Positions 54,152 to 62,856 of a DNA stretch of 64,000 bases are shown piece by piece (within the stretch, counting starts at the first letter, position 1; each line of letters starts with the position of its first letter). Both the position numbers and the translations under genes were made by a program. Source of the stretch: Hartmannibacter diazotrophicus (GTDB lineage: Bacteria; Pseudomonadota; Alphaproteobacteria; Rhizobiales; Pleomorphomonadaceae); NCBI RefSeq assembly GCF_900231165.1, contig NZ_LT960614.1:556550-620549 (forward strand), given 5' to 3'. The notes under the pieces were generated by a model. That model did not search any database. It saw only the letters and a program-made list of their open reading frames with translations, and was not told where the DNA came from.

Positions 54152-54991
54152 ATGGAGAAGAGTGCGATGAAAGTAGAGGCGGATCAGGTTTTCGCAAATA
54201 AGACTGCGGCGACCGCCAGCGCTGGCGGCGGACTTGTCACCAAGATGAAAGGCGACGCCGTCAGCGTCTTTTACGGTGCGAAACAGGCTCTGTTCGAGGT
54301 CAACCTCGACATCTACGAACGCCAGGTCACCGCCCTCATCGGCCCATCGGGTTGCGGCAAGTCCACCTTCCTGCGCTGCCTGAACCGGATGAACGACACG
54401 ATCGACATCTGCCGGGTCACCGGCAGGATCAGCCTCGACGACGAGGACATCTACGACCCGTCGATCGACGTCGTTGAATTGCGCGCCAGGGTCGGCATGG
54501 TGTTCCAGAAACCGAACCCGTTCCCGAAATCGATTTTCGAGAATGTCGCCTACGGTCCGCGCATCCACGGCCTGGTGAAGTCCAAGGCCGATCTGGAGGA
54601 GATCGTCGTCACGAGCCTCCAGAAGGCGTCGATCTTCGAAGAGGTCAAGGATCGCCTGAATGAGCCTGGAACCGGTCTGTCCGGTGGTCAGCAGCAGCGC
54701 CTGTGCATCGCGCGCGCCATCGCTGTCAGCCCGGAAGTGATCCTGATGGACGAGCCTTGCTCGGCACTCGACCCGATCGCCACCGCCAAGGTGGAGGAAC
54801 TGATCGACGAACTGCGTGAGAACTACACGATTGCCATCGTCACTCACTCCATGCAGCAAGCAGCCCGCGTCTCGCAACGCACGGCGTTCTTCCATTTGGG
54901 ACAGCTTGTTGAGCAGGGCGAGACCGACCAGATCTTCACCAATCCGTCCGAGAAACGCACCCAGGACTACATCACCGGGCGCTACGGCTGA
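54152..54991 (+). CDS. pstB: Phosphate ABC transporter ATP-binding protein
   Basis: 279 residues. Walker [11 protein letters not shown]-loop [19 protein letters not shown], signature [15 protein letters not shown], Walker [15 protein letters not shown]-loop VTHSMQQA. N-terminal extension of about 35 residues. Starts 4 nt after the pstA stop. Confidence 0.97.
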   Translation: MEKSAMKVEADQVFANKTAATASAGGGLVTKMKGDAVSVFYGAKQALFEVNLDIYERQVTALIGPSGCGKSTFLRCLNRMNDTIDICRVTGRISLDDEDIYDPSIDVVELRARVGMVFQKPNPFPKSIFENVAYGPRIHGLVKSKADLEEIVVTSLQKASIFEEVKDRLNEPGTGLSGGQQQRLCIARAIAVSPEVILMDEPCSALDPIATAKVEELIDELRENYTIAIVTHSMQQAARVSQRTAFFHLGQLVEQGETDQIFTNPSEKRTQDYITGRYG

Positions 54992-55125
54992 CCGGTTTCC
55001 GCCGACGGCGCCGGCCGGCCCCGCGCACGTGGCGGATCGTTCCCGCTGCGACGCGCTCCGGGAGCGGATGGGCCTTGATTTTCAATCGTGTTCGAGGTCT
55101 GCCTTGAACCGAGGAGAGCTGAAGA

Positions 55126-55842
55126 ATGCCTGATCAACATATCGTCACGGCCTACGACGCCGAACTGCGGCGCCTCGGCGGACAGATCGCCGAAATGGGC
55201 GGACTGGCCGAAACGCTGGTCGCCGATTCCGTCGCGGCGCTGTCGCGCAATGATCTGGAGCTGGCCCAGCGTGTCATCACCCATGACAAGCGGCTCGACC
55301 AGATGCAGCGGACGGTCGAGGAAGAGGCCATCCTGCTCATCGCCAAGCGCCAGCCGATGGCGACCGACCTTCGCGAGGTCATCTCCTTCATGCGCATCGC
55401 CAACGACCTGGAGCGGGTCGGCGATCTTGCCAAGAACATCGCCAAGCGCGTGATCGCGATCGACAGCCCCATCGCGCACAAGCAGTTTCTCGTCGGCGTC
55501 CAGCATCTGGTGGAAATCGCGCTGGAGCAGCTGGCCAACGTGCTCAACGCCTACAGCAATCGCGAGGACGGCCTTGCCAGGGCCGTGCGCGATCGCGACA
55601 CGGACATCGACGCGCTCTACACCTCGCTTTTCCGCGAGCTGCTGACCTACATGATGGAAGATCCGCGCAACATCGGCCAGTGCACCCATCTGCTCTTCAG
55701 CGCCAAGAATATCGAACGGATCGGCGACCACGCCACCAACATCGCCGAGACGGTGCATTATGCGATCACCGGCGAAATGTGGGAGGGTGACCGCCCGAAG
55801 GCCGACACGACGAGTGTCGAGAGCCTGCCGGTTCCGGGCTGA
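55126..55842 (+). CDS. phoU: Phosphate signalling protein PhoU
   Basis: 238 residues. Two PhoU-type three-helix repeats with metal-binding E/D-xxx-D motifs (FMRIANDLERVGDLAKNIAKR and FSAKNIERIGDHATNIAE). Links PstB state to PhoR inhibition. 134 nt after pstB, AGGAGAG 9 nt before the ATG. Confidence 0.97.
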   Translation: MPDQHIVTAYDAELRRLGGQIAEMGGLAETLVADSVAALSRNDLELAQRVITHDKRLDQMQRTVEEEAILLIAKRQPMATDLREVISFMRIANDLERVGDLAKNIAKRVIAIDSPIAHKQFLVGVQHLVEIALEQLANVLNAYSNREDGLARAVRDRDTDIDALYTSLFRELLTYMMEDPRNIGQCTHLLFSAKNIERIGDHATNIAETVHYAITGEMWEGDRPKADTTSVESLPVPG

Positions 55843-55889
55843 TGCCGCCCCGCGAACCGATGATGATGAGGATGGAGTAACCGACTGCG

Positions 55890-56585
55890 ATGCCGAAGGT
55901 ATTGATTGTCGAAGACGAAGAGCCTGTCAGCCTGCTGCTCCGCTACAACCTTGAAGCCGAAGGATTTGAAGTTGAGTCGGCCGACCGCGGCGACGACGCC
56001 GAGGTTCGTCTGAGGGAGATCGTTCCCGATCTCGTGTTGCTCGACTGGATGCTTCCGGGCCTTTCCGGCATCGAGCTTTGCCGGCGCCTGCGCCAGCGCG
56101 AGGAGACCTCGCGCGTGCCGATCATCATGCTGACGGCGCGCGGCGAGGAAAGCGAGCGGATCCGGGGACTTGGAACCGGGGCCGACGACTATGTGGTCAA
56201 GCCCTTTTCGGTGCAGGAACTGATCGCCCGCATCAAGGCGATCCTGCGCCGGGCAAAGCCGGAGTCCCTTTCCAACCAGCTGACCGCCGGCGACATCGAA
56301 CTCGATCGCGAGACCCATCGCGTGCGCCGGGCCGGACGGGAAATCCATCTCGGCCCGACCGAATTCAAGCTTCTCGAATTCCTGATGCAGAGCCCCGGCC
56401 GCGTCTTTGCCCGCGAGCAGTTGCTCGACGGCGTCTGGGGGCATGACGTCTACGTGGACGAGCGTACCGTCGACGTCCATGTCGGCCGCCTGCGCAAGTC
56501 CATCAACCGCGCCAATGCCAAGGACCCGATCCGCACGGTACGCGGCGCCGGCTATTCCTTCGACGAGCACTTCGTCAGGACTTGA
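55890..56585 (+). CDS. phoB: Phosphate regulon response regulator
   Basis: 231 residues. Receiver domain with E8/D9, phosphoacceptor D52 (LDWMLPGLSG), T in MLTARGEE and K in VVKPFSVQEL; winged HTH GPTEFKLLEFLMQSPGRVFAREQLL and VDVHVGRLRKSIN. Activated by PhoR, binds the PHO box at 49960-49999. Last gene of the operon before a terminator. Confidence 0.97.
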   Translation: MPKVLIVEDEEPVSLLLRYNLEAEGFEVESADRGDDAEVRLREIVPDLVLLDWMLPGLSGIELCRRLRQREETSRVPIIMLTARGEESERIRGLGTGADDYVVKPFSVQELIARIKAILRRAKPESLSNQLTAGDIELDRETHRVRRAGREIHLGPTEFKLLEFLMQSPGRVFAREQLLDGVWGHDVYVDERTVDVHVGRLRKSINRANAKDPIRTVRGAGYSFDEHFVRT

Positions 56586-56589
56586 GGCG

Positions 56590-56620
56590 AGGGGCCCTGT
56601 TGAAGGGCCCCCCTGTTTTC
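56590..56620. terminator. Terminator after phoB
   Basis: GGGGCCCT (56591-56598) and AGGGCCCC (56604-56611), 8-bp perfect stem, 5-nt loop, followed by CCTGTTTTCTT. Also positioned to end hslO transcription from the other strand. Confidence 0.8.
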
Positions 56621-56635
56621 TTGTGCCCGGGGGCG

Positions 56636-57619
56636 TCAGTCGAACTGTTCCGGCGAGAATTCGTAGCTTGCCGAACAGAACTCGCAGGTGACGCCGATCT
56701 TGCCGTCCTTGACCATGTCGCGGCGATCCTCCAGCGGGAAGCTCTTCAGCATTTCCGCGACCTTTTCCTCCGAGCAGCGGCAACGCTCCGTCACCGGCTG
56801 GTGATCGAAGACCCTGACGCCACGTTCGTGGAACAGCCGGAACAGCAGCCGCTCGGCCGAGACCTCGGGATCGGTCAGTTCGTGGTCGGCGATCGTGCCG
56901 ACCAGCGAGGACACTTCCGTCCAGGCATCGTCATCGTCGATCGGATCGACGGTCACGCCGTCCGGCGCGTCGCCAGGATCGAGATCGCGGGCGCGGATGC
57001 GGTCGGTGTTCTCGGGCAGGAACTGCACCATCAGGCCGCCGGCGCGCCAGGCATGACGGGCCTTGCCGTCCTCGCCGCGCGTCAGCACCTCGGCCACCGC
57101 AAGGCGCACCTTGGTCGGAATTTGCTCCGACTGGGCGAAATACTGGTGCGCGGCATCCTCCAGCGACCGGCCGTCGAGCGGCACGACGCCCTGGTAGCGG
57201 CTCATGTCCGGGCCCTGGTCGATGGTCATCGCCAGATGGCCGTTGCCGAGCAGTTCGGACGGACTGGTCCGACCTTCAGCGATCGCAGCCTCGACGGCTT
57301 CGGCGTCGAAGCGGGCGCAGGCCCGCACGGCATCGGGCGCCGTGAAGTCGACGACGATCATATGCACCGGCCCATCGCTCTGGGTCTGGAAGATGAAGCG
57401 GCCGTCGAACTTCAGCGACGAGCCGAGCAGCACGGTCAGCGCCACAGCTTCGCCGAGCAGGCGGGCGATCGGCTCCGGGTAGTCATGCCGGTCCAGGATG
57501 CGGTCGAGCGCATCGCCGAGATGGACGGTGCGCCCGCGCGCGTCGAGGACGTCGACCTGGAAGGGCAGGATGCTGTCGGACATCGGCACACCCTGAACTG
57601 TTGCCGTAAAATCGTTCAT
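56636..57619 (-). CDS. hslO: Redox-regulated chaperone Hsp33
   Basis: 327 residues. Oxidation-activated holdase. Substrate-binding N-terminal domain (LLGEAVALTVLLGSSLKFDGRF), linker, and the zinc switch with RCRCSEEK and CEFC (C-x-C ... C-x-x-C). The first Met (57619) or the internal MSDS (57583) could be the start. Downstream of argF on the same strand. Confidence 0.95.
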   Translation of the reverse strand: MNDFTATVQGVPMSDSILPFQVDVLDARGRTVHLGDALDRILDRHDYPEPIARLLGEAVALTVLLGSSLKFDGRFIFQTQSDGPVHMIVVDFTAPDAVRACARFDAEAVEAAIAEGRTSPSELLGNGHLAMTIDQGPDMSRYQGVVPLDGRSLEDAAHQYFAQSEQIPTKVRLAVAEVLTRGEDGKARHAWRAGGLMVQFLPENTDRIRARDLDPGDAPDGVTVDPIDDDDAWTEVSSLVGTIADHELTDPEVSAERLLFRLFHERGVRVFDHQPVTERCRCSEEKVAEMLKSFPLEDRRDMVKDGKIGVTCEFCSASYEFSPEQFD

Positions 57620-57738
57620 CGCTTTGGGTCCTGTGGCCCTGCGTCGAGCCGCAGGGTCCGTTCATATCAGCACGAAACAGCCGATATGGCGCCGGCGGGT
57701 GACCTTCGCAACGGTTGGCGCCGGCAGGGCTGCCATGC

Positions 57739-58671
57739 TCAGATGGCGCCGAAACACCAGGCAAGCACGCCCTTCTGAGCGTGAAGGCGGTTTTCGGCTT
57801 CGTCGAACACGACCGACTGCGGGCCGTCCATGACGGAGGTCGTCACTTCCTCCTCCCGGTGCGCGGGCAGGCAGTGCATGAAGATCGCGTCCTTGTCGGC
57901 GGCCGCCATCAGCCGGTCGTTGACCTGATAGGGCATCAGGAGATTATGCCGCCGCTCGCGCTCCTTGTCGCCCATGGACACCCAGGTGTCGGTGACGACG
58001 CAGTCGGCGCCGTCGACGGCCTCGAAGGCGTCGGTCGTCACCTCGACCCGCCCACCGTTCTCGCGCGCCCAGTCGATCGGGCCTGCGCGCAGGGCAAGTT
58101 CCGGCGGCGTCGCGATCCGCATGGTGAAGTCGAAGCGCGCGGCTGCGTGAACCCAGGAGGCGAGCACGTTGTTGCCGTCGCCGACCCAGGCGATCGTCTT
58201 GCCGGCGATCGGGCCGCGATGCTCCTCGTAGGTCATGATGTCGGCCATGATCTGGCACGGATGCGACTTCCGGGTCAGGCCGTTGATCACCGGAACGGTG
58301 GCGTTCTCGGCAAGCTCGGTCAGCGCCGCGTGGTCGAGGATGCGGATCATGATGCCGTCGACGAAGCGCGACAGGACCCGCGCCGTGTCGGCGATCGTCT
58401 CGCCGCGGCCGAGCTGCATTTCCGCGCCCGTCAGCATCAGCGTCTCGCCGCCGAGTTCGCGCATGCCGACGTCGAAGGAGACCCGCGTGCGTGTCGAGGG
58501 GCGCTCGAACACCATGGCCAGCACCTTGCCGGCGAGCGGACCCTTGCCGCGATGGACGCCATCGCGCGAGGCCTTGAGCGTCTTGGCCTGGTCGAGCATG
58601 AGACGCAGGTCGGACGCGCCGACATCGGTGAGGTCGAGGAAATCGCGCTTCTGCGCAGTCTTGGCTGTCAT
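57739..58671 (-). CDS. argF: Ornithine carbamoyltransferase
   Basis: 310 residues. Makes citrulline from ornithine and carbamoyl phosphate. Conserved FERPSTRTR (carbamoyl phosphate), [19 protein letters not shown] and [10 protein letters not shown] (ornithine). Start overlaps the argD stop by 4 nt (ATGA). Confidence 0.97.
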   Translation of the reverse strand: MTAKTAQKRDFLDLTDVGASDLRLMLDQAKTLKASRDGVHRGKGPLAGKVLAMVFERPSTRTRVSFDVGMRELGGETLMLTGAEMQLGRGETIADTARVLSRFVDGIMIRILDHAALTELAENATVPVINGLTRKSHPCQIMADIMTYEEHRGPIAGKTIAWVGDGNNVLASWVHAAARFDFTMRIATPPELALRAGPIDWARENGGRVEVTTDAFEAVDGADCVVTDTWVSMGDKERERRHNLLMPYQVNDRLMAAADKDAIFMHCLPAHREEEVTTSVMDGPQSVVFDEAENRLHAQKGVLAWCFGAI

Positions 58672-59876
58672 GACTTCGGATCCCGAGGGGGCGCAAGCGT
58701 CGCGGCCGCGGCTTCCAGCCGCTTGGTCGCCTCGTCCACGTCCCGTTCGTCGATGATGAGCGGCGGCAGCAGGCGGACGACGTTGTCGCCGGCCGGGACG
58801 CCGATGAGATGCTGGGCCCGCATGGCCGCCACGACGTCGCCGACGGGCTTCACGCATTTGAGGCCGAGCAGGAGACCTTCGCCGCGCACGAGCGAGAAGA
58901 CATCCGGATTGTGGTCGACAAGCCCGGCGAGCTTCTGCTTCAGCTTCAGGCCGATCTCGCGCACATGCTCGAGGAAACCGGGCGCGAGCACGACGTCCAG
59001 CACCGCGTTGCCGACCGCCATCGCCAGCGGATTGCCGCCGAAGGTGGTTCCGTGGGTGCCCGGAACCATGGCCGCCGAGGCCTCTTCCGTGGCAAGGCAG
59101 GCGCCGACAGGAAAGCCGCCGCCGAGCCCCTTGGCAACGGCCAGGATGTCCGGCTCGATGCCGCTCCACTCATAGGCGAAGAGCTTGCCCGTGCGCCCGA
59201 TTCCGGTCTGCACCTCGTCGAGAATGAGCAGGATTCCTTCCGCGTCGCAGAGATCCCGCAAGGACCGCAGGAACGCCGGGGGAAGGGGGCGTACACCGCC
59301 TTCGCCCTGCAGCGGTTCGGCGAGGATCGCCGCCGTCTCGGGGCCGATGGCAGCCTTGACGGCCTCAAGGTCGCCGAACGGCACCTGGTCGAAGCCCTCG
59401 ACCTTGGGGCCGAAGCCCTCCAGATACTTGGCCTGCCCGCCGGCGGCGAGCGTCGCCAGCGTCCGGCCGTGGAAGGCGCCCTCGAAGGTGATGATGCGCA
59501 CGCGCTCGGGCTGGCCCTTGGCGTAGTGATAGCGCCGGGCGGTCTTGATCGAGGCCTCCAGCGCCTCGGCGCCGGAATTGCCGAAGAAGACGCGGTCGGC
59601 GAATGTGTTGTCGACCAGCCGCTGGGCAAGGCGCGTCTGCTGCGGAATCTCGAAAAGGTTCGAGGCGTGCCACAGCTTGCCGGCCTGCTCGGTCAGCGCC
59701 GCGACGAGATGCGGATGGGCATGACCCAGTGAGTTGACCGCAATGCCGGCGCCGAAGTCGAGCCAGGCCTCGCCTCGCGTGTCGTAGAGCCAGGCGCCTT
59801 CTCCTCGCTCGAAGGCGATATCGGCCCGCGAGAAGGTTGAAAAAAGTGGCGATGTGGCAGTCGGACTTGCGGTCAT
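58668..59876 (-). CDS. argD: Acetylornithine aminotransferase
   Basis: 402 residues. PLP class III aminotransferase. Conserved [64 protein letters not shown] lysine in [11 protein letters not shown] and [12 protein letters not shown]. Translationally coupled to argF; arginine biosynthesis operon. Confidence 0.95.
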   Translation of the reverse strand: MTASPTATSPLFSTFSRADIAFERGEGAWLYDTRGEAWLDFGAGIAVNSLGHAHPHLVAALTEQAGKLWHASNLFEIPQQTRLAQRLVDNTFADRVFFGNSGAEALEASIKTARRYHYAKGQPERVRIITFEGAFHGRTLATLAAGGQAKYLEGFGPKVEGFDQVPFGDLEAVKAAIGPETAAILAEPLQGEGGVRPLPPAFLRSLRDLCDAEGILLILDEVQTGIGRTGKLFAYEWSGIEPDILAVAKGLGGGFPVGACLATEEASAAMVPGTHGTTFGGNPLAMAVGNAVLDVVLAPGFLEHVREIGLKLKQKLAGLVDHNPDVFSLVRGEGLLLGLKCVKPVGDVVAAMRAQHLIGVPAGDNVVRLLPPLIIDERDVDEATKRLEAAAATLAPPRDPKS

Positions 59877-60521
59877 GGCGGCACCGGTTCTCTGGCGCTG
59901 GGATTGAGGTCGTTCCGGCCCGTCCGGGCTCCATATCGGGGTGTCGGGAAGGGGCGCGGAATGATCGGGTTTCTCAGGAAAATCAAAGCCGCGCCCCCGG
60001 TGTGCGGCGGCGCGGCCATGACTGGCGTCCGTATACCATGCGAGGCACGGGGACTGTCAATTGCAGATCCGCCGCAAATGGGCCGGACTCTGCAGAATTC
60101 CGCGTTTTGTGCGCGGCCGGTCCGCATGCCGCGCCGGATCGTGTCGATGGCGCGGCCGTGACGGGCCTTGCGGTTGAAAAGCAGGCTATCGGCCTCGCCC
60201 TCTTGCCTGTGCAAAATTGTAAGTCGCTCTATTCTATGAGACTTTTCTGGCGCCCCTTGTCTTTGCTCATGGAAACGCCAGATTATTTGGGGAAAAGTAG
60301 AGCGAGGCCCGCTTGGAACCGCGTCCGGCGTTGCCACGGAGTCAGCCGATATTGTAGGTTCCTCGCCAGTTGCCACGACATATCGTGGCGCTTGATGCCT
60401 CTTGAGGCGTATCTCGTCATTTGAGTTCACGATCCGGACCCTGCGTTGGATCAAAGACGTGCCCGCGTTGTGTGTGGGGGCGAATGATGAGGGATTCCGC
60501 TTCTTTAAAGGGAGATGCAGC
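59877..60521. other. Divergent intergenic region between argD and gcrA
   Basis: 645 nt without an acceptable gene. GANTC sites (CcrM methylation target) occur at 60086-60090 (GACTC), 60339-60343 (GAGTC) and 60493-60497 (GATTC, 25 nt before the gcrA start). An arginine- or cell-cycle-regulated double promoter is expected. Long minus-strand frames here (for example 59873-60892) are antisense or non-coding. Confidence 0.5.
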
Positions 60522-61034
60522 GTGACCGAATTGTCCTGGACCGAAGAGCGGGTCGAGCGCCTGAAGGCCTTGTGGGCCGAGGGACTGAGCGCCAGCCAGA
60601 TTGCCGGTGAACTGGGTGGAGTGACCCGCAATGCGGTGATCGGCAAGGTCCATCGTCTCGGCCTTTCGGGGCGGAGCAAGCCGCAGGCACAGCCCACGGC
60701 CCGCCCGCGCAAGACGCGCGAGCCGACGCATCCCATGCGCCCGTCAGCACCCGCTTCGGTCGGCAACACGGCCCTGAAGGCGGATGTCGAGGAATTGCCG
60801 GCCGCCGAGCCGGAGGCAAAGACCAGCCCGCGCCCGGAGGTCATCGATTTCGAGCGCGCAACGATCCTGACGCTGACCGAGCACACCTGCAAGTGGCCGA
60901 TCGGCGATCCGAGCCGCGAGGATTTCTTCTTCTGCGGCCGTCATTCCGAGGCCGGCATTCCCTATTGCGCGCATCATGCGCGGATCGCCTATCAGCCGGC
61001 GCATGATCGCCGCCGCGACCGCAAGGCGAGCTGA
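60522..61034 (+). CDS. gcrA: Cell cycle regulator GcrA
   Basis: 170 residues from a GTG at 60522 with AAAGGGAG 7 nt upstream (clear ribosome-binding site; the frame is open back to 60402 but without a good start). N-terminal HTH: SWTEERVERLKALWAEGLSAS, VTRNAVIGKVHRLGLSGR. Disordered basic Pro-rich linker, then a C-terminal domain with CKWPIGDPS, FFFCGRHSEAGIPYCAHH. GcrA acts with sigma-70 at CcrM-methylated GANTC promoters. The upstream GANTC sites fit autoregulation. Confidence 0.95.
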   Translation: MTELSWTEERVERLKALWAEGLSASQIAGELGGVTRNAVIGKVHRLGLSGRSKPQAQPTARPRKTREPTHPMRPSAPASVGNTALKADVEELPAAEPEAKTSPRPEVIDFERATILTLTEHTCKWPIGDPSREDFFFCGRHSEAGIPYCAHHARIAYQPAHDRRRDRKAS

Positions 61035-61066
61035 TCGGCGCATCGAACTGGCAAGCTTTTGAGAGG

Positions 61067-61100
61067 CACCCGTCGGAAACGGCGGGTGTTTCTTTTTTTG
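61067..61100 (+). terminator. Intrinsic terminator after gcrA
   Basis: CACCCGTCG pairs with CGGCGGGTG (9 bp with one G-U) closed by a GAAA tetraloop, followed by TTTCTTTTTTT. Textbook. Confidence 0.9.
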
Positions 61101-61131
61101 GGGACCGCCCGTCTTCCGGCGGCATCTGGGC

Positions 61132-61803
61132 TCAGGTTGCGGAGGATGCCGCCAGCCTGTCGGCGAAGGCGGAGACAAGGGCGCCGGCCCGCTTCATGTG
61201 ACCCTCGAAGGTCTCGCCGCTCGCCTTTCGCGGCTTGAGGTCGTGGTCTCCGTCGGCAAAGCCGGCGACGTCCACATGCCCCGGAAGGTCCGCCGCCGTC
61301 AGTTCGTCAGCCGAGCCGAACGGATCGCGCGTGCCCTGCAAAATGAGCAACGGGCAGCGGACGTCCAGGAGCGGCCCGACCCTTGCCTCCGTTTTCCCCG
61401 GCGGGCGAAAGGGATAGCCGAGAACGACGACGCCGGCGGGCGAAACCACAGGGGCTGCCTCTCCCGCCAGCATGGTGGCAATCCGGCCGCCCATGGACTT
61501 GCCTCCGATGAGCAACGGTCCCTTGCACAAGGCACGCGCGGCGGCCACTGCCTCGCGAAATTCCGGCAGCAGCCGCTCCGCCCTTGGCGGCGGTTTGCGC
61601 TCGCCGGCGCGGCGCGCGGCCATGTAGGCGAATTCAAAACGCAGCACGCGAAGACCCCGCGCGGCCACCTCGCCGGCAAAGGCATTCATGACCGGGCTGT
61701 CCATCGGCGCACCCGCGCCATGGGCAAAGAGCAGGGTCGCCCTGGCCTCCTCCGGACCGTCGCACAGAAAGGGATGGCTTGTGCCATCGGCAGGGATCGG
61801 CAT
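61132..61803 (-). CDS. Small alpha/beta hydrolase (KANL3/Tex30-like)
   Basis: 223 residues. LLFAHGAGAPMDSP (oxyanion hole), nucleophile motif GGKSMGGRI, LILQGTRDPFG (catalytic Asp) and DGDHDLKP (His). Cytosolic, substrate unknown. Precedes nothing on the same strand; downstream of a solute-binding protein gene by 29 nt, possibly cotranscribed with it. Confidence 0.88.
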   Translation of the reverse strand: MPIPADGTSHPFLCDGPEEARATLLFAHGAGAPMDSPVMNAFAGEVAARGLRVLRFEFAYMAARRAGERKPPPRAERLLPEFREAVAAARALCKGPLLIGGKSMGGRIATMLAGEAAPVVSPAGVVVLGYPFRPPGKTEARVGPLLDVRCPLLILQGTRDPFGSADELTAADLPGHVDVAGFADGDHDLKPRKASGETFEGHMKRAGALVSAFADRLAASSAT

Positions 61804-61832
61804 GTCGCGAACTCGAAGTGGACGGGTGGCGC

Positions 61833-62696
61833 TCAGTAGAGGCCGACCGGCAGGAACCGCCTGTAGAGATCGGCAAGTAAGCCCTTCGCTTCCAGCCTTG
61901 CAAGACTGTCGTCGAAAAAGGCCTTGAGCGCCTGATTGTCTGTCGCCACCGCGATGCTGAGCGCACCGGAAAAATAGGCCGGGTCGGAATAGGCGTCGCC
62001 GCCGAACCGGCAGCAGTCCTTCGCATCGGCGCCGGAAATCCAGAAGGCGAGGGCAAGACTGTCGGCGAAGACGGCATCGACCTCACCCTCCTTGAGGGCG
62101 CGAAGCGCCGGCTCCAGGCTCGCATAGCCCCGTTTGACGCTCTTGGGAAAATGGGCGGCGAGGAACGCGTCGTGGCGTCCGCCCTCAACAACGGCCACGG
62201 GAAATCCTTCCAGGGTCTCCGGAATGACGCCGCCGATGAAATCCTTGCGGACGACGAAGCGGGCGGGAAGGCGCAGATAGGGCGCGGAGAAGGCAAGAAA
62301 CTCTGCCGTCTTTTCGGTGTCCTGGAGGCCGGCGATGATCGCATCCGCCTCGCCGTCCCGCACGGCATCGACGAGTTCGTCGAACGGCTTCGTCTGGATC
62401 GTGCAGGGGATTTGCGCCTGCTGGCAGATCGCGCGGGCGAGTTCCACATTGTAGCCGACGAGATGCCCGGCTCCATCGGAGAAGTCGAAGGGCGGAAAAT
62501 CGTCGGTGGTGACGAAGCGGATGGCATTGGGAACCGTGACGTCCGCCTTGCGCGTCTGGCCGGCGTCGAACAGCCTCGGCGGCAGCAGGGCTTCGTTCCG
62601 GCCGTGCACCGGAGGCGAGCCTGGTCCCGTTTCCGCCGGCGCAGGCTGCGCATAAAGACAAAACAGAAATGCAGCAGAAAGTTGCAAACTTTTCAT
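61833..62696 (-). CDS. Orphan periplasmic amino-acid-type solute-binding protein
   Basis: 287 residues with signal peptide (ending PAPAETG). SBP_bac_3 fold: FVTTDDFPPFDFSDGAGHLVGYNVELARAIC, FDELVDAVRDGEADAII, FSAPYLRLPARFV, VDAVFADSLALAFW. No permease or ATPase nearby, so it either serves a remote ABC system or has a sensor/enzyme role. Ligand unknown. Confidence 0.88.
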   Translation of the reverse strand: MKSLQLSAAFLFCLYAQPAPAETGPGSPPVHGRNEALLPPRLFDAGQTRKADVTVPNAIRFVTTDDFPPFDFSDGAGHLVGYNVELARAICQQAQIPCTIQTKPFDELVDAVRDGEADAIIAGLQDTEKTAEFLAFSAPYLRLPARFVVRKDFIGGVIPETLEGFPVAVVEGGRHDAFLAAHFPKSVKRGYASLEPALRALKEGEVDAVFADSLALAFWISGADAKDCCRFGGDAYSDPAYFSGALSIAVATDNQALKAFFDDSLARLEAKGLLADLYRRFLPVGLY

Positions 62697-62856
62697 TGCT
62701 ATTCAAACGCGATCGTCAATACTCTCATGACGAGCATATCCGAGGCTGAAGTCTTCCCGCCAATCCGATTGACCCTGGGACGATGCCATGCGGGTGGGGC
62801 GGTGTCCACACGCTGGGGTGTGATCCAGGGCCTCAGTCGCGCCCAGAGTACGGCCT

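Noticed and set aside
59837-60424. Frame through the argD-gcrA spacer
   Set aside because: Crosses the argD start on the opposite strand, with no coherent protein features.
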